Of a DNA stretch of 64,000 nucleotides, positions 45,529-56,447 are shown piece after piece. The notes beneath the pieces are model-generated. The model saw nothing but the letters and a program-made list of their open reading frames with translations, ran no database searches and was not told the DNA's origin. The position numbers were made by a program, and so were the translations under genes. How positions within the stretch are numbered: the stretch's first letter is position 1; each line of letters starts with the position of its first letter. The DNA is from Cupriavidus pampae (GTDB lineage: Bacteria > Pseudomonadota > Gammaproteobacteria > Burkholderiales > Burkholderiaceae), in NCBI RefSeq assembly GCF_914271485.1, contig NZ_CAJZAG010000008.1:124001-188000 (forward strand). The letters run 5' to 3'.

Positions 45529-47409
45529 TTACTTCACGACGGGCGGCTTGGCGGCGGGCGCCTCGGTACCCGGCTTCCAGATCTGACCGATCGACACGCT
45601 CTGCAGCTTCTTCTTGCGGCCGTACCAGAGGTTCACGAGACCGCGGTTGAAGAAGACCGCCGAGAACATCGACGTGAGAATGCCCAGGCAGTGCACGACC
45701 GCGAAGCCCCGCACCGGGCCGGAGCCGAATGCAAGCAGTGCCAGGCCGGCGATCAGCGTGGTGACGTTCGAGTCGAGAATCGTGGCCCACGCGCGGTCGA
45801 AACCGATCGCGATGGCCATCTGCGGCGAAGCCCCTGCGCGCAGTTCCTCTCGGATCCGCTCGTTGATCAGCACGTTCGCATCGATTGCCATACCGAGCAC
45901 CAGCGCAATAGCGGCAATGCCGGGCAGCGTCAGCGTGGCCTGCAGCATCGACAGCACCGCGATCAGCAGCAGCAGGTTGACGGCCAGCGCGGCTACCGAG
46001 AACACGCCGAACAGCATGTAGTACAGCACCATGAATACGGCCATCGCACTGAAGCCATAGGCCACCGAGTCGAAGCCCTTCTGGATGTTGTCGGCACCGA
46101 GCGACGGGCCGATCGTGCGTTCCTCGATGATGTCCATCGGCGCGGCCAGCGAACCGGCGCGCAGCAGCAGCGCGAGGTCGTTCGCGGCTTCGGTCGAGTA
46201 CGAGCCGGTGATCTGGAAGCTCGAACCCAGTTCGGACTGGATCGTTGCCACCGTCAGCACTTCGCCCTTACCCTTTTCGAACAGCACGATGCCCATCGGC
46301 TTGCCGATGTTCTCGCGCGACACGTCGCGCAGCACGCGGCCACCCTGGGCGTCCAGCTTGATGTTGACCGACGGACGCTGGTTCTGGTCGAAGCCCGCCG
46401 ACGCGCTTTCGATGCGGTCGCCGGTGAAGATCACCTGCTTGCGGAGGATGACCGGCGCGCCGTTACCCTGTGTGAACAGTTCGTCGCCGAACGGCACCGG
46501 GTCGCCCGCGCGCGGGTTGCGCGGCGCGTCCGGATCGGCCAGGCGCGCCTCGAGCGTTGCGGTACGGCCAATGATGTCCTTGGCCTTGGCGGTGTCCTGC
46601 ACGCCAGGCAGCTGCACGACGATACGGTCCGAGCCTTGCTGCTGGATGACCGGCTCGGCCACGCCGAGTTCGTTCACGCGGTTGTGCAGCGTGGTGATGT
46701 TCTGCTTGACCGCGGCGTCCTGCACCGCGCGGCGCGCGGCATCCGTGAACGTGCCAACGATGTTCGTGCCATCGGTCGAGAACGCGAGCTCGCGCAGGTT
46801 GTCGGCCAGCAGCGTGCGCGCGCGATCGGAGTCGGCGGCGTTGCTGAAGCGCACGGTCAGCTTTTCGCCATCGCGCTCGATGCCGCCGTGGCGGATGTTC
46901 TTGTCGCGCAGCAGCGTGCGCGCATCGCCGGCCAGGCTGTCGAGCTTCTTGTCGACGGCGCCCTTCATGTCCACCTGCAGCAGGAAGTGCACGCCACCGC
47001 GCAGATCCAGACCCAGATACATCGGCAGCGCATGCAACGAAGTCAGCCATTGGGGCGAGCCCGACAGCAGGTTCAGCGCGACCACGTACGTCGGATCGTT
47101 GCCGTCCGGGTTCAGCGCGTGCGACAGCACATCCTTGGCCTTCAGCTGATCGTCGGTCGTGCGAAAGCGCGCCTTGATCGAGCCGGACTGGCCGGAGACG
47201 TCGAAGAACACGCCGTCAGGCTGAAGCTGGTTCTGCGCCAGCACGTCCTCCACGCGTTTCTGCGTCGCCAGGTCGACTTTGACCGTGGCCTTGCCCGAGG
47301 ACACCTGGACCGCGGGGGCTTCACCGAAGAAATTCGGCAGCGTGTAGATGATGCCGATGGCGAGCGCCACCAGAATCACGATGTATTTCCAAAGCGGATA
47401 ACGATTCAT
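45529..47409 (-). CDS. secD: Protein translocase subunit SecD
   Basis: A 626-residue inner-membrane protein. After the first helix, a large periplasmic region follows, containing GLDLRGGVHFLLQVDM (the D1 motif near residue 125) and NRVNELGVAEPVIQQQG. The C-terminal membrane part has the ALVLGMAIDANVLINERIREEL motif. SecD and SecF drive late translocation steps. The ATG at 47409 begins MNRYPLWKYIVI; the open frame upstream is unconserved. Confidence 0.96.
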   Translation of the reverse strand: MNRYPLWKYIVILVALAIGIIYTLPNFFGEAPAVQVSSGKATVKVDLATQKRVEDVLAQNQLQPDGVFFDVSGQSGSIKARFRTTDDQLKAKDVLSHALNPDGNDPTYVVALNLLSGSPQWLTSLHALPMYLGLDLRGGVHFLLQVDMKGAVDKKLDSLAGDARTLLRDKNIRHGGIERDGEKLTVRFSNAADSDRARTLLADNLRELAFSTDGTNIVGTFTDAARRAVQDAAVKQNITTLHNRVNELGVAEPVIQQQGSDRIVVQLPGVQDTAKAKDIIGRTATLEARLADPDAPRNPRAGDPVPFGDELFTQGNGAPVILRKQVIFTGDRIESASAGFDQNQRPSVNIKLDAQGGRVLRDVSRENIGKPMGIVLFEKGKGEVLTVATIQSELGSSFQITGSYSTEAANDLALLLRAGSLAAPMDIIEERTIGPSLGADNIQKGFDSVAYGFSAMAVFMVLYYMLFGVFSVAALAVNLLLLIAVLSMLQATLTLPGIAAIALVLGMAIDANVLINERIREELRAGASPQMAIAIGFDRAWATILDSNVTTLIAGLALLAFGSGPVRGFAVVHCLGILTSMFSAVFFNRGLVNLWYGRKKKLQSVSIGQIWKPGTEAPAAKPPVVK

Positions 47410-47614
47410 CTTTGGCCAGTCGTTGCGGCCGGGCCCGCCGGGTCGCCGCTGGAAGCGGCTCGGCGTGGCCGGACCGGTTGGCAAACAGCCGCCTGGCAGT
47501 CAGGGCGGGGCCTCGCGGACCCGTCTGGCTGGTACAGGCGGCTGCGGGGGCGTGCCTATGACATCGAGATGTCAGCGCACGCCGGATTGCGATTTGCCGG
47601 GGAAGACGCGTCGA

Positions 47615-47941
47615 TCAGAGCGACTTCAGCGAACCCTTGGGCAGCACCGTGGTGACGGCGTTCTTCTGGACCGTGATCTCGGTACCTTCCGAGATTTCCA
47701 GCGTCACATACTGTTCGTTCACCTTGGTGACGCGGCCGAGGATGCCACCAGCCGTCACGACTTCGTCGTTCTTCGCCAGGGCTTCCAGCATCGCCTTGGA
47801 CTCTTTCTGACGCTTCATTTGCGGGCGGATCATGATGAACCACAGCACTGCGAACATCAGGATGATCGGCAGGAAGCTCATAAGGCCACCTGCCGCACCG
47901 CCGACACTGGCGGTCTGGGCAAAAGCGTTCGAAATCAGCAC
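47615..47941 (-). CDS. yajC: Preprotein translocase accessory subunit YajC
   Basis: A 108-residue single-span membrane protein of the SecDF-YajC complex. The hydrophobic helix LMSFLPIILMFAVLWFIMI is followed by RPQMKRQKE, as is usual for YajC. Translation starts at GTG (47941), preceded by an ACGGAG ribosome-binding site. It lies upstream of secD, separated by a 205-base spacer in which I see no gene. Confidence 0.94.
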   Translation of the reverse strand: MLISNAFAQTASVGGAAGGLMSFLPIILMFAVLWFIMIRPQMKRQKESKAMLEALAKNDEVVTAGGILGRVTKVNEQYVTLEISEGTEITVQKNAVTTVLPKGSLKSL

Positions 47942-47981
47942 GTTACTTCTCCGTCACAAATTACAATTCAGGGAATCGGGC

Positions 47982-47987
47982 ATTCTA
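47982..47987 (-). promoter_or_regulatory. Candidate extended -10 of yajC-secD-secF
   Basis: On the minus strand the sequence TGATAGAAT gives a -10 TAGAAT with an extended TG-like context, 40-45 bases upstream of yajC. No strong -35 is seen. Confidence 0.4.
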
Positions 47988-48100
47988 TCACCCGGCCATG
48001 TCCCGCCAGTGCATTCTAGGGCGATTTGCGGGTTTGTTCGGGGGCGAATGTAGCAACCGATGCGGCGACCTCTCCTGCGACCCTCGGCCCCCTGGTGTCT

Positions 48101-50319
<2,219 letters not shown>

Positions 50320-50377
50320 GGCAGGCAAAACTACGGAATGAGGACGGAATGACGACGGAGTGCCGCGAGCGGCATGG

Positions 50378-50404
50378 GTACAATCGGCGGGTCCGACATT
50401 GTAC
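50378..50404. promoter_or_regulatory. Divergent queA/recG promoter region with mirrored -10-like boxes
   Basis: GTACAAT (50378-50384) and ATTGTAC (50398-50404) form a 7-bp inverted repeat with 13 bases between. Each arm gives TACAAT reading outward on its own strand (plus: 50379-50384; minus: 50403-50398). They could be paired -10 boxes or an operator. Confidence 0.4.
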
Positions 50405-50438
50405 ATACCCCTCGAATTTACTTACCCTCGCACCCTCG

Positions 50439-52589
50439 ATGCCAGCAGGTAACGCGACCGACGCCACCGAACCAACGCAGGAAGAGCGACCGAAGCCCAG
50501 GACCGCCAGCGCCAAGCCGTCCACGGCCGCCGCGCGCCTGGCCAAGCTCGGGCTGCGCCGCAGCGTGGACCTTGTGCTGCATCTGCCGATGCGCTACGAG
50601 GACGAGACCTCGATCCTGACGATTCGCGACGCCATCGCGCGCGCGGGCGCGGGCATGGCGGCGCAGGTGGAAGGGGACGTCATCTCCAACGAGGTCACGT
50701 TTCGGCCGCGCCGGCAGCTCGTGGTCAAGATTGCCGACGAGACCGGCGAACTCACGCTACGCTTCCTCAATTTCTACGGCAGCCAGACCACGCAGATGGC
50801 GGAAGGCGTACGGCTGCGCGTGCGCGGCGACGTGCGCGGGGGCTTCTTCGGCGCCGAGATGGTGCACCCGACCGTGCGGCCCGTGGCCGAGGGCGAGGGC
50901 CTGCCGGACCGGCTGACCCCGGTCTATCCCGCCACGGCCGGCATTTCGCAGGCCTATCTGCGCAAGGCCATCGGCGGGGCGCTGCAGCGCACACCCATGC
51001 CCGAGACGCTGCCGCAGCCGCTGCTGCGCGGCCCGCTGGCCAAGCTGCGGCTCACGCCGCTGGCCGACTGCCTGCGGCTGCTGCACAACCCGCCGCCGCA
51101 GGAGAGCGAGGCCGCGCTGGCGGATCGTTCGCACCCGGCCTGGCAGCGCATCAAGTTCGACGAGTTACTGGCCCAGCAGATTTCGCTGCGCCGCTCGCAG
51201 GCCGCGCGCCGCGAGAAGAGCGCGCCGTCGATGCCGCGCCGCGCCGACGGTTTGCTCAAGCGCTTTATCGCCGCCTTGCCGTTCGGGCTGACCGGCGCGC
51301 AGCAGCGCGTGGTCGAGGAAATCGCCGCAGATATGACGCTCCCGCATCCGATGCACCGGCTGTTGCAGGGCGATGTCGGCAGCGGCAAGACCGTGGTGGC
51401 GGCACTGGCCGCCTGTCAGGCGATCGACGCGGGGTATCAGGCCGCGTTGATGGCGCCCACGGAAATCCTCGCCGAACAGCACTACCGCAAGCTCTCGGCT
51501 TGGCTTGAACCGCTCGGCGTGCCGGTGGTCTGGCTCGCCGGCAGCCTCAAAGCGCGCGCGAAACGCGAGGCCGCGGCGCGCGTGGAATCGGGCGACGCGC
51601 AGCTCGTGATCGGTACCCACGCGCTGATCCAGGACACCGTGCGCTTTGCCCGGCTCGGGTTATCGGTCGTCGACGAGCAGCATCGCTTTGGCGTGGCACA
51701 GCGGCTCGCGCTGCGCGGCAAGGCTGAAGGGGAAAATGAAGGTGAAGGTACCGTCGCCGATGCACGCGTGCCGCACCAGCTCATGATGTCCGCCACGCCG
51801 ATTCCGCGCACGCTGGCAATGACGTACTACGCCGACCTCGATGTCTCGGTGATCGACGAACTGCCGCCGGGCCGCACGCCGATCGTCACGCGGCTGGTCA
51901 ACGACGCGCGTCGCGACGAAGTCATCGAGCGCGTGCATCATGCCGCGGCAGAGGGGCGTCAGGTCTACTGGGTCTGTCCGCTGATCGAGGAAAGCGAGGC
52001 GCTGCAGCTGCAGACCGCGGTGGAAACCTTTGAGACGCTGGTGGCCGCGCTGCCGGATCTGCGCGTGGGGCTGGTGCACGGCCGCCTGCCGCCGGCTGAA
52101 AAAGCCGCCGTGATGGACGATTTCACGGCAGGGCGGCTGCAGGTGCTGGTGGCCACCACCGTGATCGAGGTGGGCGTGGACGTGCCCAATGCCTCGCTGA
52201 TGGTCATCGAACACGCCGAACGCTTTGGCCTGGCGCAGCTGCATCAATTGCGCGGCCGCGTCGGCCGGGGCACGGCGGAGTCGGTGTGCCTGCTGATGTA
52301 CCAGGCACCGCTGTCGCCGACCGCGCGCGAACGGCTGGCGACCATGCGTGAAACCACGGACGGCTTCGAGATCGCGCGGCGCGACCTGCAGATCCGCGGC
52401 CCGGGCGAGTTCCTGGGCGCGCGCCAGTCAGGCGAGGCGATGCTGCGGTTTGCCGATCTGGAAACCGACGCGTGGCTCGTGGAGTACGCGCAGGAAGCCG
52501 CCGAGTTGATGCTGGCGCACTATCCGGAGGCGGTCGAGGCGCATCTGTTGCGCTGGCTCGGCGGCCGCGAACATTTCCTGAAAGCCTGA
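50439..52589 (+). CDS. recG: ATP-dependent DNA helicase RecG
   Basis: A 716-residue superfamily-2 helicase that remodels stalled replication forks and Holliday junctions. The N-terminal wedge (OB-fold) domain lies at ~70-180. Walker A is GDVGSGKTVVAAL, the DExH box is VVDEQHRFG, and SATPIPRT and the conserved QLHQLRGRVGRG follow. The ATG at 50439 is preferred; longer in-frame starts add unconserved sequence. A short acidic insert (EGENEGEG) lies just before SATPIPR. Confidence 0.95.
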   Translation: MPAGNATDATEPTQEERPKPRTASAKPSTAAARLAKLGLRRSVDLVLHLPMRYEDETSILTIRDAIARAGAGMAAQVEGDVISNEVTFRPRRQLVVKIADETGELTLRFLNFYGSQTTQMAEGVRLRVRGDVRGGFFGAEMVHPTVRPVAEGEGLPDRLTPVYPATAGISQAYLRKAIGGALQRTPMPETLPQPLLRGPLAKLRLTPLADCLRLLHNPPPQESEAALADRSHPAWQRIKFDELLAQQISLRRSQAARREKSAPSMPRRADGLLKRFIAALPFGLTGAQQRVVEEIAADMTLPHPMHRLLQGDVGSGKTVVAALAACQAIDAGYQAALMAPTEILAEQHYRKLSAWLEPLGVPVVWLAGSLKARAKREAAARVESGDAQLVIGTHALIQDTVRFARLGLSVVDEQHRFGVAQRLALRGKAEGENEGEGTVADARVPHQLMMSATPIPRTLAMTYYADLDVSVIDELPPGRTPIVTRLVNDARRDEVIERVHHAAAEGRQVYWVCPLIEESEALQLQTAVETFETLVAALPDLRVGLVHGRLPPAEKAAVMDDFTAGRLQVLVATTVIEVGVDVPNASLMVIEHAERFGLAQLHQLRGRVGRGTAESVCLLMYQAPLSPTARERLATMRETTDGFEIARRDLQIRGPGEFLGARQSGEAMLRFADLETDAWLVEYAQEAAELMLAHYPEAVEAHLLRWLGGREHFLKA

Positions 52590-52623
52590 TTTTGTGGCGC
52601 GCGAGGGACTTTCTCGCGCGGCT

Positions 52624-52652
52624 CTGACAGCGACGGCAATAGAAGCTAAAAT
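52624..52652 (+). promoter_or_regulatory. sigma70-type promoter of oxyR
   Basis: CTGACA (52624-52629), a 17-base spacer and TAAAAT (52647-52652), close to consensus and 28 bases before the oxyR start. Confidence 0.65.
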
Positions 52653-52679
52653 CTATCGCCTAACCGAACCTGATAAGTC

Positions 52680-53636
52680 ATGACGCTCACCGAACTCAAG
52701 TACATCGTCGCCGTTGCTCGCGAACGCCACTTTGGCCGCGCGGCGGAGGCGTGCTTCGTGTCGCAGCCGACGCTCTCGGTCGCCATCAAGAAGCTCGAGG
52801 ACGAGCTGAACGTGCAGATTTTCGAGCGCGGCACCTCGGAAGTCTCGGTGACGGCCATCGGCGAGCAGATCGTGGCCCAGGCGCAGCGCGTGCTGGAGCA
52901 GACCATGGCCATCCGCGAGATCGCCAAGCAGGGGAAGGACCCGCTGGCGGGGCCGCTGCGGGTCGGGGTGATCTATACGATCGGCCCATATCTGCTGCCG
53001 TCGCTGGTCAAGCAGATGATCGAGACGGTTCCGCAGATGCCGCTGATGCTGCAGGAAAACTACACCAACAAGCTGATCGAGCTGCTCAAGCAGGGCGAGA
53101 TCGACTGCGCGATCATGGCCGAACCGTTCCCCGATTCGGGCCTGACGGTGCGCCCGCTCTACGACGAGCCCTTCGTCGTGGCGGTGCCGCGCGGCCATGA
53201 ACTGGCCCTGCAGAGCGCGGTGGACCCCGACGAACTCAAGCAACAGACCATGCTGCTGCTCGGCAGTGGCCATTGCTTCCGCGACCATGTGCTAAACGTC
53301 TGCCCGGAACTGTCGCGCTTCTCGCAGGCGGCGGATGGCATCCAGAAGACCTTCGAGGGCTCGTCGCTGGAAACCATCCGCCATATGGTCGCGAGCGGCG
53401 TGGGGATCACGGTGCTGCCGCGTACCTCGGTCCCCGACCTCAAGCCGCGCAACGATCTGCTGGCCTACGTGCCGTTCGCCGATCCGGTGCCGGACCGCCG
53501 TGTGGTACTGGCGTGGCGCAAGAGCTTCACGCGCCTGCCGGCCATGGAAGCGCTGGCCACCGCCGTGGCCGCGTGCGATCTCGCCGGTATCAGCCGGATC
53601 TCCGGCAGCTCGCTGCCGGAAGCCGTGGCTGCCTGA
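52680..53636 (+). CDS. oxyR: Hydrogen-peroxide-sensing regulator OxyR
   Basis: A 318-residue LysR-family regulator. The DNA-binding helix-turn-helix is at ~16-45 (FGRAAEACFVSQPTLSVAIKKLE). The sensor cysteines are at exactly the E. coli positions: Cys199 (GSGHCFRD) and Cys208 (LNVCPE), which form a disulfide on peroxide exposure. Peroxide then activates detoxification genes. The downstream small protein and dps are plausible targets. Confidence 0.94.
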   Translation: MTLTELKYIVAVARERHFGRAAEACFVSQPTLSVAIKKLEDELNVQIFERGTSEVSVTAIGEQIVAQAQRVLEQTMAIREIAKQGKDPLAGPLRVGVIYTIGPYLLPSLVKQMIETVPQMPLMLQENYTNKLIELLKQGEIDCAIMAEPFPDSGLTVRPLYDEPFVVAVPRGHELALQSAVDPDELKQQTMLLLGSGHCFRDHVLNVCPELSRFSQAADGIQKTFEGSSLETIRHMVASGVGITVLPRTSVPDLKPRNDLLAYVPFADPVPDRRVVLAWRKSFTRLPAMEALATAVAACDLAGISRISGSSLPEAVAA

Positions 53637-53640
53637 AGGC

Positions 53641-53677
53641 ATAGTTAGCCGCTATTCGATAGTTAGAAACAAACAAA
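53641..53677 (+). promoter_or_regulatory. Candidate OxyR binding site
   Basis: The OxyR motif is ATAG-N7-CTAT-N7-ATAG-N7-CTAT. Here ATAG (53641-53644), CTAT (53652-53655), TTAG (53663-53666) and CAAA (53674-53677) lie in exact register. The first two elements are perfect, the third differs by one base and the fourth by two. Confidence 0.55.
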
Positions 53678-53706
53678 TTCTGATTATCGATAGTGATGGG
53701 TACACT
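53678..53706 (+). promoter_or_regulatory. Candidate activated promoter of the small protein gene
   Basis: TTCTGA (53678-53683), 17 bases, then TACACT (53701-53706). The -35 is poor and abuts the OxyR site, as expected for a promoter that needs an activator. Confidence 0.45.
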
Positions 53707-53734
53707 TCCCTCATCGTATTCAGGGAGTCCCATC

Positions 53735-53929
53735 ATGGCCATGCTCGAAAATTTCATCGAAGACTACGCAACACTCCGTCACCAGGCCGATGCCGAGCCA
53801 CGCGCACAGGAAGCGGCGCGTCTGCGCCACAAGCTCTGGCGCAAGGAAATCGGCATGGCTGTCGTCGCGCTGGGCGCGATGGCGATGTTCGTCGACGCCG
53901 CCCGTGCCTTCGCGACAGTCGTGGGGTAG
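53735..53929 (+). CDS. Small single-span membrane protein between oxyR and dps
   Basis: A 64-residue protein of unknown family. Residues ~1-38 are charged and helical (NFIEDYATLRHQADAEPRAQ). A C-terminal hydrophobic segment (about 40-64, GMAVVALGAMAMFVDAARAFATVV) is long enough to span or anchor in a membrane. The ATG at 53735 follows a strong AGGGAG ribosome-binding site seven bases away, which supports a real gene. It lies just downstream of the OxyR site and upstream of dps, so it may belong to the peroxide response. Confidence 0.7.
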   Translation: MAMLENFIEDYATLRHQADAEPRAQEAARLRHKLWRKEIGMAVVALGAMAMFVDAARAFATVVG

Positions 53930-54042
53930 TAGTACCCGGGGATAGTGGTGCCTGTGCAACATCCGGTGCGATAATGGCTCAACCCCTCGCGGGTAATTTC
54001 CTCGTGGCATGACTCGCATTACCGGAACGGAGCTGACCTACC

Positions 54043-54528
54043 ATGGCAAAGAAGAACGAGATGAGCGTGAACATCGGTATTACCGACAAGGACCGCAAGA
54101 AGATTGCTGAAGGCCTGTCGAAGCTGCTCGCGGACACGTACACGCTTTACCTCAAGACCCACAATTTTCACTGGAACGTGACGGGTCCGATGTTCAACAC
54201 GCTGCATCTGATGTTCGAGACGCAGTACACCGAACTGGCGCTGGCCGTTGATGCGATCGCCGAACGGATTCGCGCGCTCGGTTACCCCGCACCGGGTACG
54301 TACAAGGAGTACGCCAAGCTGTCCTCGATTCCCGAGGAAGAAGGCGTGCCCGAGGCCACCGATATGATTCGCAAGCTGGTCGAAGGCCAGGAAGCCGTGG
54401 TACGCACCGCGCGCTCGCTGTTCCCGGTGATCGACGCCGCTGGCGACGAGCCGTCGGCGGACCTGCTTACGCAACGCATGCAGACGCACGAGAAGACCGC
54501 GTGGATGCTGCGCGCGATGCTGGCCTAA
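54043..54528 (+). CDS. dps: Dps-family DNA-binding ferritin
   Basis: A 161-residue ferritin-like protein that forms a 12-subunit shell, oxidises Fe(II) with peroxide and protects DNA. The ferroxidase ligands keep the E. coli spacing: His43, His55, Glu59, Asp70 and Glu74 (canonical 51, 63, 67, 78, 82). [16 protein letters not shown] is diagnostic. The N-terminal lysines (MAKKNE) could help bind DNA. It lies about 115 bases after the small protein gene, close to oxyR. Confidence 0.92.
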   Translation: MAKKNEMSVNIGITDKDRKKIAEGLSKLLADTYTLYLKTHNFHWNVTGPMFNTLHLMFETQYTELALAVDAIAERIRALGYPAPGTYKEYAKLSSIPEEEGVPEATDMIRKLVEGQEAVVRTARSLFPVIDAAGDEPSADLLTQRMQTHEKTAWMLRAMLA

Positions 54529-54565
54529 TCTCGCTGGCCTGACCTGCACGCGCTACTCGGGCGCG

Positions 54566-54594
54566 GTGTCATGAAACGCGCCCCGGCTTACAAT
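54566..54594 (+). promoter_or_regulatory. Candidate promoter of ubiA, overlapping the dps terminator
   Basis: GTGTCA (54566-54571), a 17-base spacer and TACAAT (54589-54594). The -10 box is six of the seven bases of the dps terminator loop. Confidence 0.35.
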
Positions 54595-54611
54595 GCCGGG
54601 GCGCGTTTTTT
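54574..54611 (+). terminator. Strong terminator after dps
   Basis: A perfect 14-bp stem (54574-54587 with 54595-54608) with a 7-base loop and a six-T tract. Confidence 0.92.
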
Positions 54612-54632
54612 GTTTCCGCCTTCGAGAATCAC

Positions 54633-55517
54633 ATGTCCCAGCCCGCCGCCGCCCCCCATCAGCCCAGCCGCCTGGCGCTCTATGCCCGGCTGATCCGCAT
54701 CGACAAGCCCATCGGCACGCTTCTGCTGCTGTGGCCGACGCTGTGGGCGCTGTGGATGGCCTCGGATGGCGTGCCCGACATGGGCATCTTCGCGATCTTC
54801 TTTATCGGCACGTTCCTGATGCGCTCGGCGGGCTGCGCAATGAACGACTGGGCCGATCGCGACTTCGACAAACACGTCAAGCGCACGAAGGAACGTCCAC
54901 TGACGGCCGGTTATATCGCGGGATGGGAAGCGCTGGCGATTGCCGCGGCCCTTGCGCTCGTGGCGTTCGCGCTGATCCAGCCGCTCAACGCGCTGACCAA
55001 ATGGCTGTCGGTGATCGCGGTGGTGCTGGCCGGCAGCTATCCGTTCTTCAAGCGTTTCTTCGCGATTCCGCAGGCGTACCTTGGCATTGCGTTTGGGTTT
55101 GGCATGCCGATGGCGTATGCGGCCGTACAAGGTTCGGTGCCGCCGGTGGCGTGGGTGATGCTCGCCGCCAATGCGTTCTGGTCGGTGGCTTACGACACCG
55201 CCTATGCGATGGTCGATCGCGACGATGACCTGCTGATCGGCATCAAGACGTCGGCCATCACGTTCGGCCGCTTCGACGTGGCGGCGATCATGTTCTGCTA
55301 CGCCGTGTTCCTGGTCACGATGGCGTGGGTCGGCGTGCAGCTGTCACTGGGCTGGCCGTACCAGCTTGGCGTGGTGGCCGCGGTCGGCTGCGCGATCTAT
55401 CACTACACGCTGATCCGTGGGCGTGATCGCATGCAGTGCATGACCGCGTTCCGCCATAACAACTGGCTCGGTGCCTGCCTTTTCGCCGGCACCGCGCTAG
55501 CTTATTTACTGAAATAA
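54633..55517 (+). CDS. ubiA: 4-hydroxybenzoate octaprenyltransferase UbiA
   Basis: A 294-residue integral-membrane prenyltransferase that joins 4-hydroxybenzoate to the polyprenyl tail in ubiquinone synthesis. The two aspartate-rich motifs are [20 protein letters not shown] and [14 protein letters not shown], each binding the Mg-diphosphate. Eight or nine hydrophobic helices are visible. The ATG at 54633 begins [20 protein letters not shown]. Confidence 0.94.
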   Translation: MSQPAAAPHQPSRLALYARLIRIDKPIGTLLLLWPTLWALWMASDGVPDMGIFAIFFIGTFLMRSAGCAMNDWADRDFDKHVKRTKERPLTAGYIAGWEALAIAAALALVAFALIQPLNALTKWLSVIAVVLAGSYPFFKRFFAIPQAYLGIAFGFGMPMAYAAVQGSVPPVAWVMLAANAFWSVAYDTAYAMVDRDDDLLIGIKTSAITFGRFDVAAIMFCYAVFLVTMAWVGVQLSLGWPYQLGVVAAVGCAIYHYTLIRGRDRMQCMTAFRHNNWLGACLFAGTALAYLLK

Positions 55518-55554
55518 GCCCTGAAATAACGCGGTTTATTCCTTCCCGCGTCGT

Positions 55555-56409
55555 TTATTCGTTACCGAATTCAGCGCCCCCGAATTCCGCTCCCATTTCC
55601 TTGCCACGCGCGGCAGCCGCGTGCATCGCGCGCACGAACGCGTCGGCGATGCCGCCCGCATCCATCGTCGTCAGCGCCGCGTAGGTGGTGCCACCCTTCG
55701 ACGTCACGCGCTCGCGCAGCGTGGCCACCGGATCAGTGGACTGGTCCGCGAGCGTCGCGGCGCCGCGGAAAGTTTCCACCGCCAGCTTGCGACCCTGTTC
55801 CGCAGTGAGGCCCAACTCCGTGGCCGCGCGTTCCATCGCTTCGATGAAATAGAACACATACGCCGGTCCGCTGCCCGAGATCGCCGTCACGGCATCGATC
55901 TGGTCGTCACCTTCGACCCACACGCACTGGCCCACGGCCTCGGACACCGCGGTCGCGATCGCGCGGTCCTGCGCGGACAGCCCCGCCACCGCGGCCAGAC
56001 CGGTCATGCCCATGCCCGCGAGCGCCGGAGTATTCGGCATCGCGCGCACCAGCCGCGCATGGCCGCCGAACCAGCGCTGCATGTCCTGCAGGCGGATGCC
56101 CGCCGCCACGCTGATCACGAGACCGCCACCGCCTGGACGCGCGGCCATCTGCGGCGCCAGTTGCGCCGCGGCTTCGCGGAACTGCTGCGGCTTGATCGCC
56201 AGCACCAGCACGTCGCTGCCACCGAAGGCCGCGTCGGGTGCTTCCAGCGTCTGCACGCCAAACACGCGCGCCAGCCGCTCGCGCGCTTCGGCAAACGGAT
56301 CGACCACGCGGATCGACGCGGCCGGCACGCCGCGTGCGATCAGTCCGCCGATCAGCGCGGACGCCATGTTGCCGCCACCGAGGAAGCCGAAAGTAAGGGT
56401 ATCGAGCAT
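55555..56409 (-). CDS. proC: Pyrroline-5-carboxylate reductase
   Basis: A 284-residue NAD(P)H-dependent enzyme for the last step of proline synthesis. The Rossmann motif FGFLGGGNMASALIGGL is at the N-terminus. The C-terminal segment LREQVTSKGGTT-like (LRERVTSKGGTTYAAL) is diagnostic. The C-terminal tail (EMGAEFGGAEFGNE) has a short repeated motif. It follows yggS by 38 bases in the common yggS-proC arrangement. Confidence 0.94.
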   Translation of the reverse strand: MLDTLTFGFLGGGNMASALIGGLIARGVPAASIRVVDPFAEARERLARVFGVQTLEAPDAAFGGSDVLVLAIKPQQFREAAAQLAPQMAARPGGGGLVISVAAGIRLQDMQRWFGGHARLVRAMPNTPALAGMGMTGLAAVAGLSAQDRAIATAVSEAVGQCVWVEGDDQIDAVTAISGSGPAYVFYFIEAMERAATELGLTAEQGRKLAVETFRGAATLADQSTDPVATLRERVTSKGGTTYAALTTMDAGGIADAFVRAMHAAAARGKEMGAEFGGAEFGNE

Positions 56410-56447
56410 GTTGTCTGGTCCGGAAGAAATGTGTCGGGGGTTCTGTG

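Noticed and set aside
45691-47655. A 654-codon plus-strand frame opposite secD
   Set aside because: Arg/His-rich shadow; SecD motifs are intact on the minus strand.
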